The notes below the pieces were generated by a model. The model worked only from the letters and a program-made list of their open reading frames with translations, was not told the DNA's origin and did not search any database. The position numbers and the translations under genes are program-made. A stretch of DNA of 64,000 nucleotides from assembly GCA_964397445.1 (NCBI GenBank), contig CAYNHZ010000001.1:496001-560000 (forward strand). Reading direction: 5' to 3'. Shown piece by piece: positions 25,229 to 34,213 of the stretch (position 1 is its first letter; each line of letters begins with the position of its first letter). The DNA is from CAYNHZ01 sp964397445. Lineage in GTDB: Bacteria > Bacteroidota > Bacteroidia > Bacteroidales > UBA932.

Positions 25229-26578
25229 CTATTTATTTTGAGTTATGTATTTAGAACAGAGTTTTGTAAACCTTGTGTAGAATAAAATTCCGGCAAAAGT
25301 GAGTCCTAAAAGTAATCCGAGCCATACTCCGACAGGGCCGAGATCGAAAACAAAACCAAGAATATATGCGGAGGGGAGACAGATAACATAATATGATATA
25401 GCAGAGAATAAAAGAGGTTTATTAATATCTTTCATCCCCCTTAATGACGAAATACTTGCAAGTTGAATAGCATCCCATATCTGAAATAATGAGATCACTA
25501 TTATTAAGTTTGATGCTATTGGGATAACATTCGGATCACTTGTGTATAGGTAGGGAATGCTTTTATAAAATAGAACATAGATAATTCCGCACGCCCCCAT
25601 TAGGGCGATAGACATATGTACCGATGCTTTTCCTGCCATATACATATCTTTGAAGTGTCCTGACCCAAATTGATGCGATACTCTGATAGTTGCTGCAGCA
25701 CCTATCCCGGTTGCTATCATAAAGGAAAGATGACTCAGACTATGGGCTATTTGGTGTGCTGCAAGCTCATATTTACCCATCCAACCTACCATAATGGCTG
25801 TAAAACTGAAGGCGGTAACCTCTAAAAGGTTTTGGAATGATATTGGAATCGATGTTTTGAGTTGAACAATAATACTTTTTTTATCTATTAATTTCAGTTT
25901 GAGTATCGTGATGTATGTGTTATACTCTTTTGCTTTATACAGAATTATAACAAATAAAATGGCTGAAAGAACCCTTGCAATGAAGGTTGCGTATGCAGCC
26001 CCTGCAACCCCTAAATGGGGAGCGCCCCATTTGCCGAAAATCAAGATCCAATTGAGGAAAATATTTAGAATATTTGCAAAAATCGTGATATACATTGCAT
26101 ATTTTGTGTTCCCTATGCCTTCTGAGAAAAATCTGATACTCAGAAATATAATTGTTGGTATTGTGGATGCAACATTGATAAAATAGTACTCTTTTGCATA
26201 TCTGACAACATCTGAATCTTGCCCCATATATCCCATAAAAAATCCGATTATGGCGAGGATAGCGGTTAGAATGAGCGACATAAAAAGATTTAATACAAAG
26301 GCATTTTTAAATGTTTTCGCAACATCAAAGTACTCCCCTTTTCCAAAACTTTGACCAACAATAGGTGTAATCCCTTGAGCAAATCCGATAGCAAACACAA
26401 ACCCTATCATATAGATAGCATTGGCAAATGATACCCCTGCAAGCTCTGCTGCTCCAAGATGGCCTACCATCACATTATCAGCGAGTTGTACGACCACTTG
26501 CCCTGCTTGTGTTATCATAACAGGGATGGCAACTTTTAGATTTCTTCGGTAGTAAGGAGTGTACTCTTTGATACTCAT
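25229..26578 (-). CDS. MATE-family multidrug efflux transporter
   Basis: A 449-residue inner-membrane protein with 12 predicted hydrophobic segments in two homologous halves, as in NorM-type MATE exporters driven by Na+ or H+. Visible family patterns are IPVMITQAGQVVVQLADNVMVGHLG (about 15-39), the PIVGQSFGKG loop (about 67-76) and the second-half counterpart IPISFQNLLEVTAFSFTAIMVGWMG (about 237-261). Substrate cannot be told. It is transcribed on its own; a near-consensus -7 box, TATCTTTA, lies at 26607-26614 on the minus strand. Length is normal. Confidence 0.93.
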   Translation of the reverse strand: MSIKEYTPYYRRNLKVAIPVMITQAGQVVVQLADNVMVGHLGAAELAGVSFANAIYMIGFVFAIGFAQGITPIVGQSFGKGEYFDVAKTFKNAFVLNLFMSLILTAILAIIGFFMGYMGQDSDVVRYAKEYYFINVASTIPTIIFLSIRFFSEGIGNTKYAMYITIFANILNIFLNWILIFGKWGAPHLGVAGAAYATFIARVLSAILFVIILYKAKEYNTYITILKLKLIDKKSIIVQLKTSIPISFQNLLEVTAFSFTAIMVGWMGKYELAAHQIAHSLSHLSFMIATGIGAAATIRVSHQFGSGHFKDMYMAGKASVHMSIALMGACGIIYVLFYKSIPYLYTSDPNVIPIASNLIIVISLFQIWDAIQLASISSLRGMKDINKPLLFSAISYYVICLPSAYILGFVFDLGPVGVWLGLLLGLTFAGILFYTRFTKLCSKYITQNK

Positions 26579-26738
26579 CTATCTGTTTTCAAAAAATGAA
26601 AGGGTGTAAAGATACCGCTCTTTTCTAAATACAACAAAATATCGCATTTTATATAAGAATCTTGGAATATTGAAATATTTACCTATTTTTAAAAAATGCT
26701 TTTATGTTATCACAGAGTTTGTTTATATATATTTTGTG

Positions 26739-26862
26739 GGATTGAGAAGATTGAGATCCAAACCATCCTAAAGGAAAGTTGTTGAATGATCTGTGTGATA
26801 TTGGCTTCAGTTCTCATTATCCGTATATTAAAAGTCGCTTCCCGATTTGGGAAGCGATTTTT
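26739..26862 (+). ncRNA. candidate structured small RNA ending in a terminator
   Basis: The 405-base gap between MATE and tetR has no ORF, but bases 26739-26822 fold as a long irregular hairpin: GGAT/ATCC, TGAGAA/TTCTCA, an asymmetric internal bubble (5 and 18 bases), AGATC/GATCT, AAC/GTT, TCC/GGA with loop TAAA. A strong terminator follows at once. The shape loosely recalls 6S RNA (long hairpin with central bubble) but it is short and I cannot match it to a known family. The -7-like TATATTTTG at 26728-26736 has one extra base. Confidence 0.4.
26835..26862 (+). terminator. strong intrinsic terminator in the MATE-tetR gap
   Basis: Perfect 9-bp stem TCGCTTCCC / GGGAAGCGA, loop GATTT, followed by five T; an A run on the left makes it usable from both sides. 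No coding gene reads into it from either side, which implies a noncoding transcript upstream. Confidence 0.82.
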
Positions 26863-26883
26863 AATTATAATATCAGGCAATAA

Positions 26884-26914
26884 TTTGCAGTTATTAAAAT
26901 AATCTTTAATTTTG
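26884..26914 (+). promoter_or_regulatory. full -33/-7 promoter of the tetR efflux operon
   Basis: -33 TTTG (26884-26887), 19-base spacer, -7 TAATTTTG (26907-26914) followed by C. Leader to the tetR ATG is about 60 bases. Confidence 0.75.
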
Positions 26915-26928
26915 CATTAATAAAGCTA

Positions 26929-26945
26929 TTAAATAGACTGTTTAA
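26929..26945. promoter_or_regulatory. candidate TetR operator
   Basis: Imperfect palindrome TTAAATA-GAC-TGTTTAA just downstream of the expected start point, 6 of 7 positions matching. Its place suits autorepression by the TetR protein encoded next. AT-rich, so chance cannot be excluded. Confidence 0.35.
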
Positions 26946-26983
26946 ATAATACAATTAATGGTTTTATTTATAAATGATGTATT

Positions 26984-27607
26984 ATGAAGGAGAGCAACGA
27001 TTGTAATATGGAGCAAAAAATTTTGGATTGTGCCGAGAAATTGTTTCTCGACAAGGGTTATGCCTTGACAAGTACAACTGAAATTGCACGTGAAGTTGGT
27101 TGTAATCAAGCGCTTGTTCATTATTATTTTAGGACAAAAGAGAAGTTGTTCCAGAAAATATTCGAGGATAAATTGGAATTATTCATCCTCCCGTTCATTC
27201 AACTTAATGACGACAATGTGAGTTTTACAGATGCCCTGAAAGCAAAGCTCAATTCGCTTTTTGATATGCTCAATGACAATCCTAAACTCCCTTTTATGTT
27301 GTTAAATGAGCTGATAACAAATCCTTTACAAATAGAATCCCTTAAAAGTAAAATAATGGATTCTTGTGGTGGGGTTTTTTTAGAATTTGAGAAGTCTGTT
27401 CAGAAAGAGGTCAGTTTAGGAAGGATTCGCCCTACAAATGCTTTTGACATTACAATCAATGTTTTATCCCTTGCTGTTTCATTTTTCCTATTATTACCTA
27501 TCTTTGAGGGGATGGATCTTGTGACGGAAGATAGGGTAAAAGAGTTTGCAACAATGAGAAAAATAGAGATTATCAATACGATTATTAATAGTTTAAATGT
27601 CAAATAA
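26984..27607 (+). CDS. TetR-family transcriptional regulator
   Basis: A 207-residue TetR/AcrR repressor. The N-terminal helix-turn-helix is clear: ILDCAEKLFLDKGYALTSTTEIAREVGCNQALVHYYFRTKEKLFQKIF (HTH at about 12-60, with the typical HYYFRTKE). The C-terminal ligand domain is helical and family-specific, with a hydrophobic final helix (about 160-180). Being the first gene of the efflux operon, it probably represses that operon until an inducer binds. The tolC-like gene follows after 20 bases. Confidence 0.92.
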   Translation: MKESNDCNMEQKILDCAEKLFLDKGYALTSTTEIAREVGCNQALVHYYFRTKEKLFQKIFEDKLELFILPFIQLNDDNVSFTDALKAKLNSLFDMLNDNPKLPFMLLNELITNPLQIESLKSKIMDSCGGVFLEFEKSVQKEVSLGRIRPTNAFDITINVLSLAVSFFLLLPIFEGMDLVTEDRVKEFATMRKIEIINTIINSLNVK

Positions 27608-27627
27608 TTAATTAAAGATTATAGTTT

Positions 27628-28950
27628 ATGTTTAGAACATCCTTTTCCCATATAATATTTTTAATAATTGCTTTTGGCTTTTTGTCTCTGCACAAATCCG
27701 CAGCTCAGGATACTCAAACGGAAGAAAAAATCACCATAGAACGGTGTTATGAACTTGCTAAGAACAATTACCCATTGGTCAAAAAGTATGATCTGATAAA
27801 TATTACAGAGGATTATTCTTTGAAGAATGCGACTATGATGTTTTTCCCTCAGATTACCTTAGGGGGGAAGGCCACTTATCAGACAGATGTTCTGAAATTC
27901 CCATTTGATATACCGGGTATTGATATGCCTGTTTTCAGTAAGGATCAGTATGCTGCCTATCTTGAACTTTCTCAGGTGATTTGGGACGGAGGAGCTATTT
28001 CGGCTCAACGGAAAAACATTAAAGCAAAGGGGGATGTGAGTAGAAGTGAACAAGATGTCGATATGTATGCCCTAAAAGAGAGAATCAATAATCTCTATTT
28101 CGGTATCCTTTTGTTGGGTGAACAGATCGGACAGACTGAGATTCTTTTGGGTGATTTGAAGACAAACAGGACTAAGATTGAGAATTGTATTAAAAATGGT
28201 GTTGCGAATCTTTCCGATTTGGATGTTATAGAGGTTGAAATGATCTCTACCAACCAGAGGAAAGTGCAGTTGGAGACCCTTAGAGATGTTTATATGAGGA
28301 TGTTGTCAATGATGATAGGAAAGGAGGTCGGATCCTATTCAATGCTTATAAAACCTATTCCAGATATTTTAAACAATAAAAACCTAATAGCAGATCTTAT
28401 TATGGGTGAGAATAAGAGGCCTGAAATAGCGTTGTTTGATGCTCGCAGTAAGGAGATTAACTCTCAGTGGAATTATTGGGTTGCTGGTGGACTGCCAAAA
28501 ATTAAGTTGTTCATAAAAGGGGCATACGGCCGTCCAGGACTTAATATGATGAGTGATGATTTTGCTTTTTATGCTGTCGGGGGGATCAATTTCTCATGGA
28601 ATATTAGTGAATTATATAGTTTGAATTTCGGAAGAAAGATCATATCATCATCTCAGAAACAGGTAGAATACAGTCGAGAGACTTTTTTGTTCAATACAAA
28701 TCTGATATCTCAACAACAAGGGGCTGAGATTGAGAGGTATCTGAAAATAATGGAGGATGATAAGAGTGTAATTGCTCTCAGAGAGAAAATCAGGAAAGCT
28801 GCCGAGACGGAGTTTGAAAATGGGACAATGTCGGCTTCAGATTTGATCACTGAGATCAACAAAGAAGAGATTGCCAAACAGGATAAGATTGTTCACGAGA
28901 TCGAGCTTATCAAGTCTATTTACGAATTAAGAACACTTAAAAACAATTAA
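27628..28950 (+). CDS. TolC-like outer-membrane efflux protein
   Basis: A 440-residue outer-membrane factor with a signal peptide ending near AAQD (about 26). Two OEP repeats are recognisable by their starts: ITIERCYELAKNNYPLVKKYDL (about 34-55) and a second helical half (about 250-430, with KRPEIALFDARSKEI). Long alpha-helical stretches would form the periplasmic tunnel. Works with the HlyD-like adaptor and the ABC exporter encoded downstream to carry substrate across the outer membrane. Confidence 0.9.
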   Translation: MFRTSFSHIIFLIIAFGFLSLHKSAAQDTQTEEKITIERCYELAKNNYPLVKKYDLINITEDYSLKNATMMFFPQITLGGKATYQTDVLKFPFDIPGIDMPVFSKDQYAAYLELSQVIWDGGAISAQRKNIKAKGDVSRSEQDVDMYALKERINNLYFGILLLGEQIGQTEILLGDLKTNRTKIENCIKNGVANLSDLDVIEVEMISTNQRKVQLETLRDVYMRMLSMMIGKEVGSYSMLIKPIPDILNNKNLIADLIMGENKRPEIALFDARSKEINSQWNYWVAGGLPKIKLFIKGAYGRPGLNMMSDDFAFYAVGGINFSWNISELYSLNFGRKIISSSQKQVEYSRETFLFNTNLISQQQGAEIERYLKIMEDDKSVIALREKIRKAAETEFENGTMSASDLITEINKEEIAKQDKIVHEIELIKSIYELRTLKNN

Positions 28951-28972
28951 ATATTTTAATAATAGTTTAGAT

Positions 28973-29872
28973 ATGAGAGATTTTAAATTATTGATACTAA
29001 CCATTTTTTCATTTACTATGCTTGCTTGTTCCGGAAACGGATCTGAATTTGATGCGTCAGGTACATTCGAGGCGACTGAAGTGATGGTCTCCTCTGAGGC
29101 AAATGGTAAAATTGTCTCTTTCGATCTGAATGAGGGGATGAAGGTTGAGGCGGGAAAATCATACGGATTGATCGATACCATTCAATTGCATCTTAAAAAA
29201 GAGCAACTTAAAGCCGCTATCAATGCAGCGGTTAGTAGGAAACAAGATATTGATAAGCAAACAGGGTATTTGAGGGAACAAATATCAAATCAGAAGAAAG
29301 AGAGGGAGAGGGTAAAAAATCTGATTGCTGCAAATGCAGCCAATACTAAGCAGTTGGATGATATAAATTCAGCTATTGCTGTTATGCAAAAACAATTGGA
29401 TGCTACAGAATCAACCTTGAGGCAAAACAATGCAGTTGCAGAGTCTGAGGTTCTCTCTCTAAAGACACAAGTGGAACAAATTGTTGACCAACTGAAGCGG
29501 TGTCGAATAGTATCTCCTATAAACGGAGTGGTTTTGGCGAAATATGCTCAGGCAGGGGAGTTGACAGCGATAGGGAAACCGATTTTTAAGGTTGCAGATA
29601 TATCAGATATGCACTTACGTGCTTATATCACTGCCCCTCAGTTGACAAATATCAAATTGGGTCAGAATGTTATGATTTACGCAGATTCTGATAAGGAGGG
29701 GATAAAGATTTATAATGGAAAGATTACTTGGATCTCTGACAAATCGGAATTTACCCCAAAAACCATTCAAACTCGGGATGAAAGGGCAAATTTGGTATAT
29801 GCTATTAAAATCTCTTTCATAAATGATGGATATGTCAAGATAGGTATGTATGGGGATGTAGAATTTGAATGA
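28973..29872 (+). CDS. HlyD-family periplasmic adaptor lipoprotein
   Basis: A 299-residue membrane-fusion protein with a lipobox (MLAC, Cys at about 19). It has the barrel-sandwich strand at about 30-60 (FEATEVMVSSEANGKIVSFD), a long alpha-hairpin (about 70-155, LKAAINAAVSRKQDIDKQ and KKERERVKNLI), the returning lipoyl-like half (RIVSPINGVVLAKYAQAGE, about 177-195) and a beta-barrel. It links the inner-membrane ABC exporter to the TolC-like channel. Similar in size and order to E. coli YbhG. Its stop overlaps the region of the next start (TGA at 29870-29872, ATG at 29877). Confidence 0.92.
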   Translation: MRDFKLLILTIFSFTMLACSGNGSEFDASGTFEATEVMVSSEANGKIVSFDLNEGMKVEAGKSYGLIDTIQLHLKKEQLKAAINAAVSRKQDIDKQTGYLREQISNQKKERERVKNLIAANAANTKQLDDINSAIAVMQKQLDATESTLRQNNAVAESEVLSLKTQVEQIVDQLKRCRIVSPINGVVLAKYAQAGELTAIGKPIFKVADISDMHLRAYITAPQLTNIKLGQNVMIYADSDKEGIKIYNGKITWISDKSEFTPKTIQTRDERANLVYAIKISFINDGYVKIGMYGDVEFE

Positions 29873-29876
29873 TGTA

Positions 29877-30818
29877 ATGGAAAAGTATTCTTCTAAACCA
29901 AATAAAGCTGTTGAGGTCAATGGACTAAAGAAGAGCTATGGAAAAAACACAGCTTTGAATGGTGTCTCTTTCAGTGTTGATAATGGGGAGATATTTGGTA
30001 TCATCGGTCCAGATGGGGCTGGGAAGAGTACTATTTTCAGAATATTGACGACACTTATTTTACCAGATGAAGGAAGTGGAAAGGTGGGTGGGTTTGATAT
30101 TTTGAAAGATTATAAGAGGATTAGGGAAATTGTAGGTTATATGCCGGGAAGATTCTCTCTCTATCAAGATTTAAGTGTGGAGGAGAACATTTCATTTTTT
30201 GCAACATTATTCGGGACCACACTCAAAGAGAATTATGATCTGGTCAAAGATATTTATTCTCAACTCGAACCTTTTAAGAGGAGAAAAGCGGGGGCTTTAT
30301 CGGGTGGAATGAAGCAAAAATTGGCCCTCTCTTGTGCACTAATTCATAAACCTCAGGTTCTATTTTTAGATGAGCCCACAACAGGGGTTGATCCGGTCTC
30401 AAGGAAGGAGTTTTGGGGAATGTTACGCCGATTAAGGGAGCAAGGGCTTTCTATAATTGTCTCTACCCCCTATATGGATGAGGCGACCTTATGTGATAGA
30501 ATTGCCCTTATTAGAAAAGGGATTTTTATGGAGACGGATACCCCAAGTAGTATTGTCGCTCATTTCAATAATCCCCTATTTTCTGTTTATGGTGATAATA
30601 TGCCCTCTTTATTGAGGGATATTAGGAAGTTTGAGGAGGTTTATAGCTGTTTTGCTTTTGGAGATGTTCATCACGTGGTTATGAGGAGTGATGGGGCAAA
30701 AATCGAACAATTGAGTGAGTATCTGAACAATAATGGACATACTGATGTTGTGATAAAGGAGATTAAGGCAGTCATTGAGGATTGTTATATGTTTTTGGAT
30801 AAAGATGACACAAGATAA
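29877..30818 (+). CDS. ABC exporter ATP-binding protein 1 (YbhF N-half-like)
   Basis: A 313-residue ABC ATPase. Walker A is GPDGAGKS (about 42-49; Asp for the more common Asn), signature LSGGMKQKL (about 137-145), Walker B VLFLDEPTTGVDP (about 157-169) and the H-loop region has STPYMDEA where most have THYMDEA, so the switch His is replaced by Pro-Tyr spacing. A C-terminal extension of about 80 residues follows. In E. coli YbhF the two ATPase domains are fused; here they are separate genes. A TTG start four codons upstream overlaps the previous gene; ATG preferred. Confidence 0.9.
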   Translation: MEKYSSKPNKAVEVNGLKKSYGKNTALNGVSFSVDNGEIFGIIGPDGAGKSTIFRILTTLILPDEGSGKVGGFDILKDYKRIREIVGYMPGRFSLYQDLSVEENISFFATLFGTTLKENYDLVKDIYSQLEPFKRRKAGALSGGMKQKLALSCALIHKPQVLFLDEPTTGVDPVSRKEFWGMLRRLREQGLSIIVSTPYMDEATLCDRIALIRKGIFMETDTPSSIVAHFNNPLFSVYGDNMPSLLRDIRKFEEVYSCFAFGDVHHVVMRSDGAKIEQLSEYLNNNGHTDVVIKEIKAVIEDCYMFLDKDDTR

Positions 30819-30830
30819 TACGACAAGGAT

Positions 30831-31628
30831 ATGAGGATTAAGGATATTGATAAATATTTCCATAGCGGTAAAGAGGGTTTTATTGCCCCAGACGAGGTGA
30901 TTAAGACAGAGGGACTCACAAAGTGTTTTGGAGATTTTACAGCTGTTGATCATATCTCTTTTTCTGTCAAAAAAGGGGAGATTTTTGGTTTTCTTGGTGC
31001 CAATGGGGCAGGTAAAACCACAGCAATGAAGATGTTGTGTGGATTGAGTAAACCAACTTCCGGTATAGGATATGTTGCAGGGTATGATATCTATCGTGAT
31101 GTCAAGAAAATTAAACGAGAGATAGGATATATGAGCCAAAAATTTTCTTTGTATGAGGATCTGAAGGTATGGGAGAATATTCGGTTATTTGGGGGGATTT
31201 ATGGTTTGAATGATAAAGAGATAGCTGACAAAACAGATATGCTTCTCAATAAACTTGGATTGGAGGAGCAGAGGAATAGACTTGTAAAATCGTTACCTTT
31301 AGGTTGGAAGCAGAAGCTTGCTTTTTCTGTGGCTATTTTTCATGAGCCAAAGATTGTTTTTTTAGATGAACCAACTGGTGGAGTTGATCCAGCCACTCGG
31401 AGGGAGTTTTGGGAGATGATTTATGAGGCGGCTGAAAAGGGGATTACAGCATTTGTGACTACACACTATATGGATGAGGCGGAGTATTGTAACAGGGTAT
31501 CTATTATGGTTGATGGGAGGATAGATGCCTTAGATACCCCCTTCAATCTAAAGAAAAAATTCGAGGCTAAAAATATGGATGAGGTGTTTAATAGGTTGGC
31601 TCGTAAGGCAGTAAGGCAGGATAGTTGA
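30831..31628 (+). CDS. ABC exporter ATP-binding protein 2 (YbhF C-half-like)
   Basis: A 265-residue ABC ATPase with Walker A GANGAGKTT (about 63-71), Walker B IVFLDEPTGGVDP (about 175-187) and H-loop TTHYMDEAEYC (about 207-217). The ABC signature is degenerate, LPLGWKQKL (about 155-163) in place of LSGGQ. I recall the same LPLG-type sequence in the second half of E. coli YbhF, so the change is probably an old feature of this exporter: one standard ATP site and one altered site in a heterodimer with the preceding ATPase. The start is 12 bases after that gene's end. Confidence 0.9.
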   Translation: MRIKDIDKYFHSGKEGFIAPDEVIKTEGLTKCFGDFTAVDHISFSVKKGEIFGFLGANGAGKTTAMKMLCGLSKPTSGIGYVAGYDIYRDVKKIKREIGYMSQKFSLYEDLKVWENIRLFGGIYGLNDKEIADKTDMLLNKLGLEEQRNRLVKSLPLGWKQKLAFSVAIFHEPKIVFLDEPTGGVDPATRREFWEMIYEAAEKGITAFVTTHYMDEAEYCNRVSIMVDGRIDALDTPFNLKKKFEAKNMDEVFNRLARKAVRQDS

Positions 31629-31638
31629 TATATAGGAA

Positions 31639-32778
31639 ATGAAAAGATTTTTCTCATTCGTTCACAAGGAATTTTGTCACATTTTACGTGACAAGAGGAC
31701 TCTTTTGGTCCTTCTTGTGATGCCTGTTGTTCAAATATTATTATTCGGGTTTGCATTATCTACTGAGATAAAAGATGTCAAGATTGCTGTTTATGATCCG
31801 TCGATGGATGCAGCTTCTCAGCGTATAATCAATCAGATAGAAGCGAGCTCTTATTTTACCGTCTCCCTTATGATCACCGATAAAAACGATATTAATGATG
31901 TTTTTATAGATAATAGGGCAGATATGGTATTGGTTTTTGAGGACAATTTCAATACAAGGATCTTACACGGTGGTGATGCCTCTATTCAGATTATCGCAGA
32001 TGGTTCAAATACTCACGTTGCAACTTTAGGTACTGTCTATATTTCCAACATCATTGCTTCCTACCAACGAGAAATGGCGCAACAGATGTCTCAATCTGAT
32101 ATCATCCAAGGTGTTGTTATTCAGCCGCCTGTCAGGATAAATACATTTTCAAGGATGTTATATAATCCGCAGATGAAGAGTGCTTTTAATTTTGTTCCCG
32201 GTGTTATGGGGATGATATTGATGTTGATTTGTGCTATGATGACCTCTGTCTCGATAGTTAGAGAGAAACAGAGAGGGACAATGGAGGTTCTTTTAGTCTC
32301 CCCTGTCAAGCCCCTTTCTATTATTCTTGCCAAGACAATCCCCTATTTTGTTGTCTCCTCTGTCAATCTTGCAACCATAATACTTCTCTCTGTTTACCTA
32401 CTCAAAGTGCCTGTTTCAGGGAGTCTAATATGGCTTCTACTTGTCTCTTTGATATTTGTCCTCGTATCACTCTCAATAGGGATATTGATTTCTACACTTG
32501 TAAATAGTCAAGAGGCTGCTATTTTGACATCGGGACTGGTTCTTATGCTCCCCACAATGCTGTTGTCTGGGATGTTATTCCCAATAGAGAGTATGCCCAC
32601 ATTTCTTCAGTATATATCCTATACTGTGCCGGCAAAGTGGTATATTGAGTGTGTAAAAACAATAATGATACAAGGTCTTGATATAAAGTATTGTTTAGAA
32701 CAAGTGCTTATTTTACTTGGATTTGCTGTACTTCTTATAACAACGAGTTTAGTCAATTTTAAAGATAGATTATGTTAA
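31639..32778 (+). CDS. ABC-2 type permease 1 (YbhS/YhhJ-like)
   Basis: A 379-residue permease: one N-terminal membrane helix (about 24-45), a large periplasmic domain (about 46-180) and five C-terminal helices, with the ABC-2 signature REKQRGTMEVLLVSPVKPLSIILAK (split: REKQRGTMEVLLVSP at about 208-222). The order TetR-TolC-HlyD-ABC-ABC-permease-permease matches the ybhGFSR type of tripartite drug exporter. It overlaps the next permease gene by 7 bases, which suggests translational coupling and a permease heterodimer. Confidence 0.9.
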   Translation: MKRFFSFVHKEFCHILRDKRTLLVLLVMPVVQILLFGFALSTEIKDVKIAVYDPSMDAASQRIINQIEASSYFTVSLMITDKNDINDVFIDNRADMVLVFEDNFNTRILHGGDASIQIIADGSNTHVATLGTVYISNIIASYQREMAQQMSQSDIIQGVVIQPPVRINTFSRMLYNPQMKSAFNFVPGVMGMILMLICAMMTSVSIVREKQRGTMEVLLVSPVKPLSIILAKTIPYFVVSSVNLATIILLSVYLLKVPVSGSLIWLLLVSLIFVLVSLSIGILISTLVNSQEAAILTSGLVLMLPTMLLSGMLFPIESMPTFLQYISYTVPAKWYIECVKTIMIQGLDIKYCLEQVLILLGFAVLLITTSLVNFKDRLC

Positions 32779-33878
32779 AATATCTCATAGAAAAGGAATT
32801 TAAGCAGCTGATACGCAATCCGTTTTTGCCTAAACTGATTGTATTTATGCCGTGTCTTGTTATCCTTATCTTTCCCTGGGCAACCACTATGGAGATAAAG
32901 AGTGTAAATATCTCTATTGTTGATAATGACCATACGATCACATCAAGAAAACTTATAGATAAAATATCATCTACTAACTATTTCTCAATCACAGATGTCT
33001 CGCCAGACAATGATAGAGCGATGGAGAGTATTGAGTATGGAAAGGCGGATATTATTGTCGAGATACCTAACGATTTTGAAAATTCAATAATGAGGGAGCA
33101 CCAAGCTACGATTCTCTTCTCTGCCAATGCTGTAAATGGGACAAAAGGGAGTGTCGGAACCTCTTATTTAACCTCTATTGTCAATGATTTTGCAGATGGG
33201 TTGTCATTCAATGGAGCCAAAGAGGTCTCCTCATTTGGTGGGATAACAATAAATCCCTATTATAAATTTAATCCGGAAATGGATTATAAGATACCTATGA
33301 TACCTGCCTTAATGGTTCTGATTATTACAATGTTATGTGGCTTTTTGCCAGCTATGAATATTGTAGGCGAAAAAGAGGTTGGGACCATTGAACAGATCAA
33401 TGTGACCCCGGTACCGAAAATGACCTTTATTTTAGGGAAATTGATTCCATATTGGATAATAGGATTTGTAGTCTTTTCTATTGCAATGTTGGTCGCTCTT
33501 CTCATATATCAACTTTATCCTGTCGGCAATGTTTTCGCCCTTTATGGGGTAGTTTTGATCTATATTTTTGCAATATCCGGACTTGGACTAATAATTTCAA
33601 ACTATTCGAGTACCCTCCAACAATCAATGTTTATGATATTTTTCTTCATCATAATTATGTTGTTGATTAGTGGACTCTTCACCCCAATAAGCAGTATGCC
33701 ACATTGGGCACAGGTGGTAGCTAAACTTAATCCTCTCACATATATTGTCATTATAATGCGCTCTATCTACTTAAAAGGGAGTACACTATCTGATGTTAGT
33801 TCAGAAATCTATACCCTGTTGATATTCTTCGTAATTATCACCACTTGGTCTATTTTAAGTTATAGAAAACGGGGATAA
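32772..33878 (+). CDS. ABC-2 type permease 2 (YbhR-like)
   Basis: A 368-residue permease with the same plan as the preceding one: N-terminal helix (about 20-38), periplasmic domain, then five helices with the coupling motif GEKEVGTIEQINVTPVPKM (about 198-216). Second half of the membrane channel of the tripartite exporter. It is the last gene of the operon; the tRNA-Leu promoter follows within 60 bases and no separate terminator was seen. Confidence 0.9.
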   Translation: MLKYLIEKEFKQLIRNPFLPKLIVFMPCLVILIFPWATTMEIKSVNISIVDNDHTITSRKLIDKISSTNYFSITDVSPDNDRAMESIEYGKADIIVEIPNDFENSIMREHQATILFSANAVNGTKGSVGTSYLTSIVNDFADGLSFNGAKEVSSFGGITINPYYKFNPEMDYKIPMIPALMVLIITMLCGFLPAMNIVGEKEVGTIEQINVTPVPKMTFILGKLIPYWIIGFVVFSIAMLVALLIYQLYPVGNVFALYGVVLIYIFAISGLGLIISNYSSTLQQSMFMIFFFIIIMLLISGLFTPISSMPHWAQVVAKLNPLTYIVIIMRSIYLKGSTLSDVSSEIYTLLIFFVIITTWSILSYRKRG

Positions 33879-33937
33879 CAACCCCTGTGACAAATCTAAA
33901 AACTTTTTTATAGTATCGATATTATTCAAAATTTTTA

Positions 33938-33945
33938 TACCTTTG
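33938..33945 (+). promoter_or_regulatory. -7 promoter box of tRNA-Leu (TACCTTTG)
   Basis: Exact TAnnTTTG match followed by CACC, 14 bases before the mature tRNA 5' end. Confidence 0.65.
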
Positions 33946-33959
33946 CACCTCCTATTAAA

Positions 33960-34045
33960 GCTCAGGTGGTGGAATAGGTAGACACGCAGGACTTAAAATC
34001 CTGTGGGCAGCAATGTCCGTACGGGTTCGATTCCCGTCCCGAGCA
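33960..34045 (+). tRNA. tRNA-Leu (UAA)
   Basis: An 86-nt tRNA with a long variable arm. Anticodon stem CAGGA / TCCTG with loop CTTAAAA gives anticodon TAA. T stem ACGGG / CCCGT with loop TTCGATT. The acceptor GCTCAGG / CCCGAGC has an A-C mismatch at pair 5-68, which is unusual. CCA is not encoded. It has its own -7 box and terminator. Confidence 0.95.
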
Positions 34046-34050
34046 CACAA

Positions 34051-34083
34051 AACCTCTATAGAATATCTCTATAGGGGTTTTTG
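34051..34083 (+). terminator. intrinsic terminator after tRNA-Leu
   Basis: Stem AACCTCTATAGA / TCTATAGGGGTT (one G-U pair) with a short loop, followed by a T run interrupted by one G. Downstream to 34213 (about 130 bases) I see no gene or structure. Confidence 0.85.
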
Positions 34084-34213
34084 TTTTTAATATCTCCACA
34101 TTGTTCCTATTTTGTGCCCACTTTTATTAAAAAAGTCATAGACCTGCATAATGGAAGGGAATCTTGATGTTTTGTTCATACGCTTTTTTCAAAATATTGA
34201 TGATAATATTAAA

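Noticed and set aside
26739..26822. Signal-recognition particle (4.5S) or tmRNA gene
   Set aside because: The CCTAAAGGAA segment superficially resembles the SRP loop, but the conserved GGUCAGG...GAAGCAGCC core and any tag-peptide frame are missing.
34084..34213. Possible integrase remnant or attachment site downstream of tRNA-Leu
   Set aside because: The region after tRNA-Leu was checked because tRNA 3' ends host integrative elements. No repeat of the tRNA 3' end, no recombinase motif and no change in gene style were found.
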